A stretch of 15,947 nucleotides of DNA from contig CAMLJA010000016.1 in the NCBI GenBank assembly GCA_946480065.1, forward strand, positions 1-15,947, given 5' to 3'. Under the pieces are notes generated by a model that was not told the origin of the DNA, ran no database searches, and was given only the letters and a program-made list of their open reading frames with translations. The DNA is from an uncultured Thermomonas sp. (GTDB lineage: Bacteria; Pseudomonadota; Gammaproteobacteria; Xanthomonadales; Xanthomonadaceae). Made by a program: the position numbers and the translations under genes. Below, in pieces: positions 15,007-15,947 of the stretch. Within the stretch, counting starts at the first letter, position 1, and the number at the start of each line of letters is the position of its first letter.

Positions 15007-15795
15007 ATGAAGCCCGTTGTCCGCGCCACCGCCATCGCCCTCGCCAGCACCCTGGCGCTCGCCGCCTGCGACAAGTCGGCGCAGAAGACGCCCGACGCCG
15101 CCGCGCCCGACGCCGCCAAGGCCGGTGCCGAGGCCGGCAAGGACGGCAAGCGGGCCTACCCGGGCCTGCCGACCGAGAAGGAGCAGATCAGCTACACCAT
15201 CGGCATGGCGATGGGCAAGCAGCTCACGGAGATCAAGGACGAGGTCAACCTCGACACCGTGGTCAAGGCGATGCGCGCGCAGATGGCCGGCGAGAAGCTG
15301 CTGCTGACCGAGGACCAGGCCAAGCAGATCTTCGAGGGCTTCGGCCAGAAGATGCAGGCCAAGCAGATCGCCAAGATGATGGCGGACGCCAAGGCCAACC
15401 AGGACAAGGGCGACGCCTTCCTGGCCGAGAACGCCAAGAAGCCCGGCGTGACCACCACCGCCTCCGGCCTGCAGTACCAGGTGCTGACCGAGGGCAAGGG
15501 CGCCAAGCCCGGCCCGAAGGACGGGGTGAAGGTGCACTACAAGGGCACCCTGCTGGACGGCAAGACCTTCGACAGCTCCTACGACCGCGGCGAGCCGGCG
15601 GTGATGCCGCTGGAGGGCGTGATCCCGGGCTGGAGCGAGGGCCTGCAGCTGATGCCGGTGGGCTCCAAGTACAAGTTCTGGATCCCGGCCAAGCTGGCCT
15701 ACGGCGAGCAGGCGCCGCCGATGATCGGCCCCAACCAGGTGCTGGTGTTCGAGGTCGAGCTGCTGGACGTGGTCAAGCCGCCGTCCGCCAAGTAA
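15007..15795 (+). CDS. Mip/FkpA-like FKBP-type peptidyl-prolyl isomerase, lipoprotein
   Basis: Predicted lipid-anchored prolyl isomerase/chaperone of the envelope, 262 residues. The signal peptide ends in the lipobox LAAC with C21, followed by an Ala/Pro/Lys-rich tether (22-50). One FKBP_N dimerisation domain spans about 57-115 (QISYTIGMAMGKQL ... EKLLLTEDQA), a long helix about 115-143, and the FKBP catalytic domain about 153-256. The catalytic domain has V176-H-Y178, F188-D-S-S, V205-I-P-G-W209, AYGE at 231-234 and LVFEVELLDV. Architecture and length match Mip-type proteins. ATG at 15007 has CCGGAG about 10 nt upstream. The catalytic domain is clearly related to that of the preceding gene, so the two are tandem paralogues. 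A strong terminator follows 15 bp after the stop. Confidence 0.94.
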   Translation: MKPVVRATAIALASTLALAACDKSAQKTPDAAAPDAAKAGAEAGKDGKRAYPGLPTEKEQISYTIGMAMGKQLTEIKDEVNLDTVVKAMRAQMAGEKLLLTEDQAKQIFEGFGQKMQAKQIAKMMADAKANQDKGDAFLAENAKKPGVTTTASGLQYQVLTEGKGAKPGPKDGVKVHYKGTLLDGKTFDSSYDRGEPAVMPLEGVIPGWSEGLQLMPVGSKYKFWIPAKLAYGEQAPPMIGPNQVLVFEVELLDVVKPPSAK

Positions 15796-15810
15796 TCGAT
15801 TCGCCACGCG

Positions 15811-15850
15811 GGGGGACGTATCCTTCGGGATGCGTCCCCCTTCGCTTTTC
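15811..15850 (+). terminator. Rho-independent terminator after the FKBP pair
   Basis: Stem arms GGGGGACGTATCC (15811-15823) and GGATGCGTCCCCC (15828-15840) pair over 13 positions, with one G-T wobble, around a TTCG tetraloop. They are followed by TTCGCTTTTC. The stable UUCG loop and T-rich tail fit a terminator for plus-strand transcription, separating the FKBP genes from the next gene. Confidence 0.88.
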
Positions 15851-15880
15851 CGGGACTTCCTTCCGCAACGGATCCTGCAC

Positions 15881-15947
15881 ATGCGCGTCTGCATCTTCGG
15901 CACCGGCTACGTCGGCCTGGTGACCGGCACCTGCCTGGCCGAGGTCG
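15881..15947 (+). CDS. ugd: UDP-glucose 6-dehydrogenase family protein (5' end only)
   Basis: Only 22 codons are present before the window ends. They read MRVCIFGTGYVGLVTGTCLAEV, a Rossmann NAD-binding start with GxGYVGL as in UDP-glucose/GDP-mannose dehydrogenases. The GTGYVGLVTGTCLAE form is most like UDP-glucose 6-dehydrogenase, which makes UDP-glucuronate for envelope polysaccharides. The ribosome site is weak (GGAT about 9 nt upstream), and no clear promoter is seen in the 30 bp after the terminator. A sister enzyme such as GDP-mannose dehydrogenase cannot be ruled out from so short a piece. Confidence 0.75.
   Translation, partial: MRVCIFGTGYVGLVTGTCLAEV

Noticed and set aside
13846..15903. 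685-codon open frame on the minus strand opposite both FKBP genes
   Set aside because: Antisense shadow: low-complexity Leu/Gly/His/Arg/Val protein with no domain, spanning two well-formed genes and the terminator. GC-rich codon bias keeps the opposite frame open.

Overview
The window is very GC-rich (roughly 70 percent by eye), gene-dense chromosomal DNA with ordinary bacterial gene structure. Gene content and protein flavour (sucA-sucB, a RoxA/YcfD-type ribosomal oxygenase, a lipoprotein Mip-like FKBP, Pro/Ala-rich E2 linkers) point to a gammaproteobacterium of the Xanthomonadaceae/Lysobacteraceae (Lysobacter, Luteimonas, Thermomonas or a relative). This placement is an inference from the sequence alone. 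I see no tRNA, rRNA, CRISPR array, insertion sequence, integrase or phage gene.

Layout. (1) 1-3849, minus: sucA then sucB (3' end outside the window), the E1 and E2 subunits of 2-oxoglutarate dehydrogenase, behind a perfect TATAAT -10 at 3940-3945. (2) 3993-8443, minus: a tightly packed run purB, subclass B3 metallo-beta-lactamase, roxA-like ribosomal oxygenase, GNAT acetyltransferase. The junctions are 1 bp, a 4-bp ATGA overlap, and another 4-bp ATGA overlap. (3) 8524-9927, plus: fumC, divergent from purB across 80 bp. PurB and FumC belong to the same superfamily. (4) 9924-13783, minus: a six-gene unit in the order small membrane peptide, YtrA-type GntR repressor, ABC ATPase, ABC-2 permease, and two paralogous YggN/DUF2884-like lipoproteins. 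It sits behind a near-consensus sigma-70 promoter whose -10 is buried in a 24-bp palindrome, the expected autoregulatory operator. (5) 14014-15795, plus: two tandem FKBP-type prolyl isomerases, one secreted with an apparently duplicated N-terminal dimerisation domain and one a lipoprotein, closed by a strong hairpin terminator at 15811-15850. (6) 15881-15947, plus: the beginning of a UDP-glucose/GDP-mannose dehydrogenase family gene, probably ugd.

Central metabolism (sucAB, fumC, purB) makes up about half of the window. sucAB and fumC are TCA-cycle genes, and both PurB and FumC release fumarate. Two parts are less ordinary. One is the predicted lipoprotein B3 metallo-beta-lactamase built into a housekeeping operon with a ribosome-modifying oxygenase. 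The other is the self-regulated ABC transporter/lipoprotein operon, which looks like an inducible cell-envelope stress or export module whose substrate cannot be read from the sequence. The periplasmic FKBPs and the YggN-like lipoproteins make the right half rich in envelope functions.
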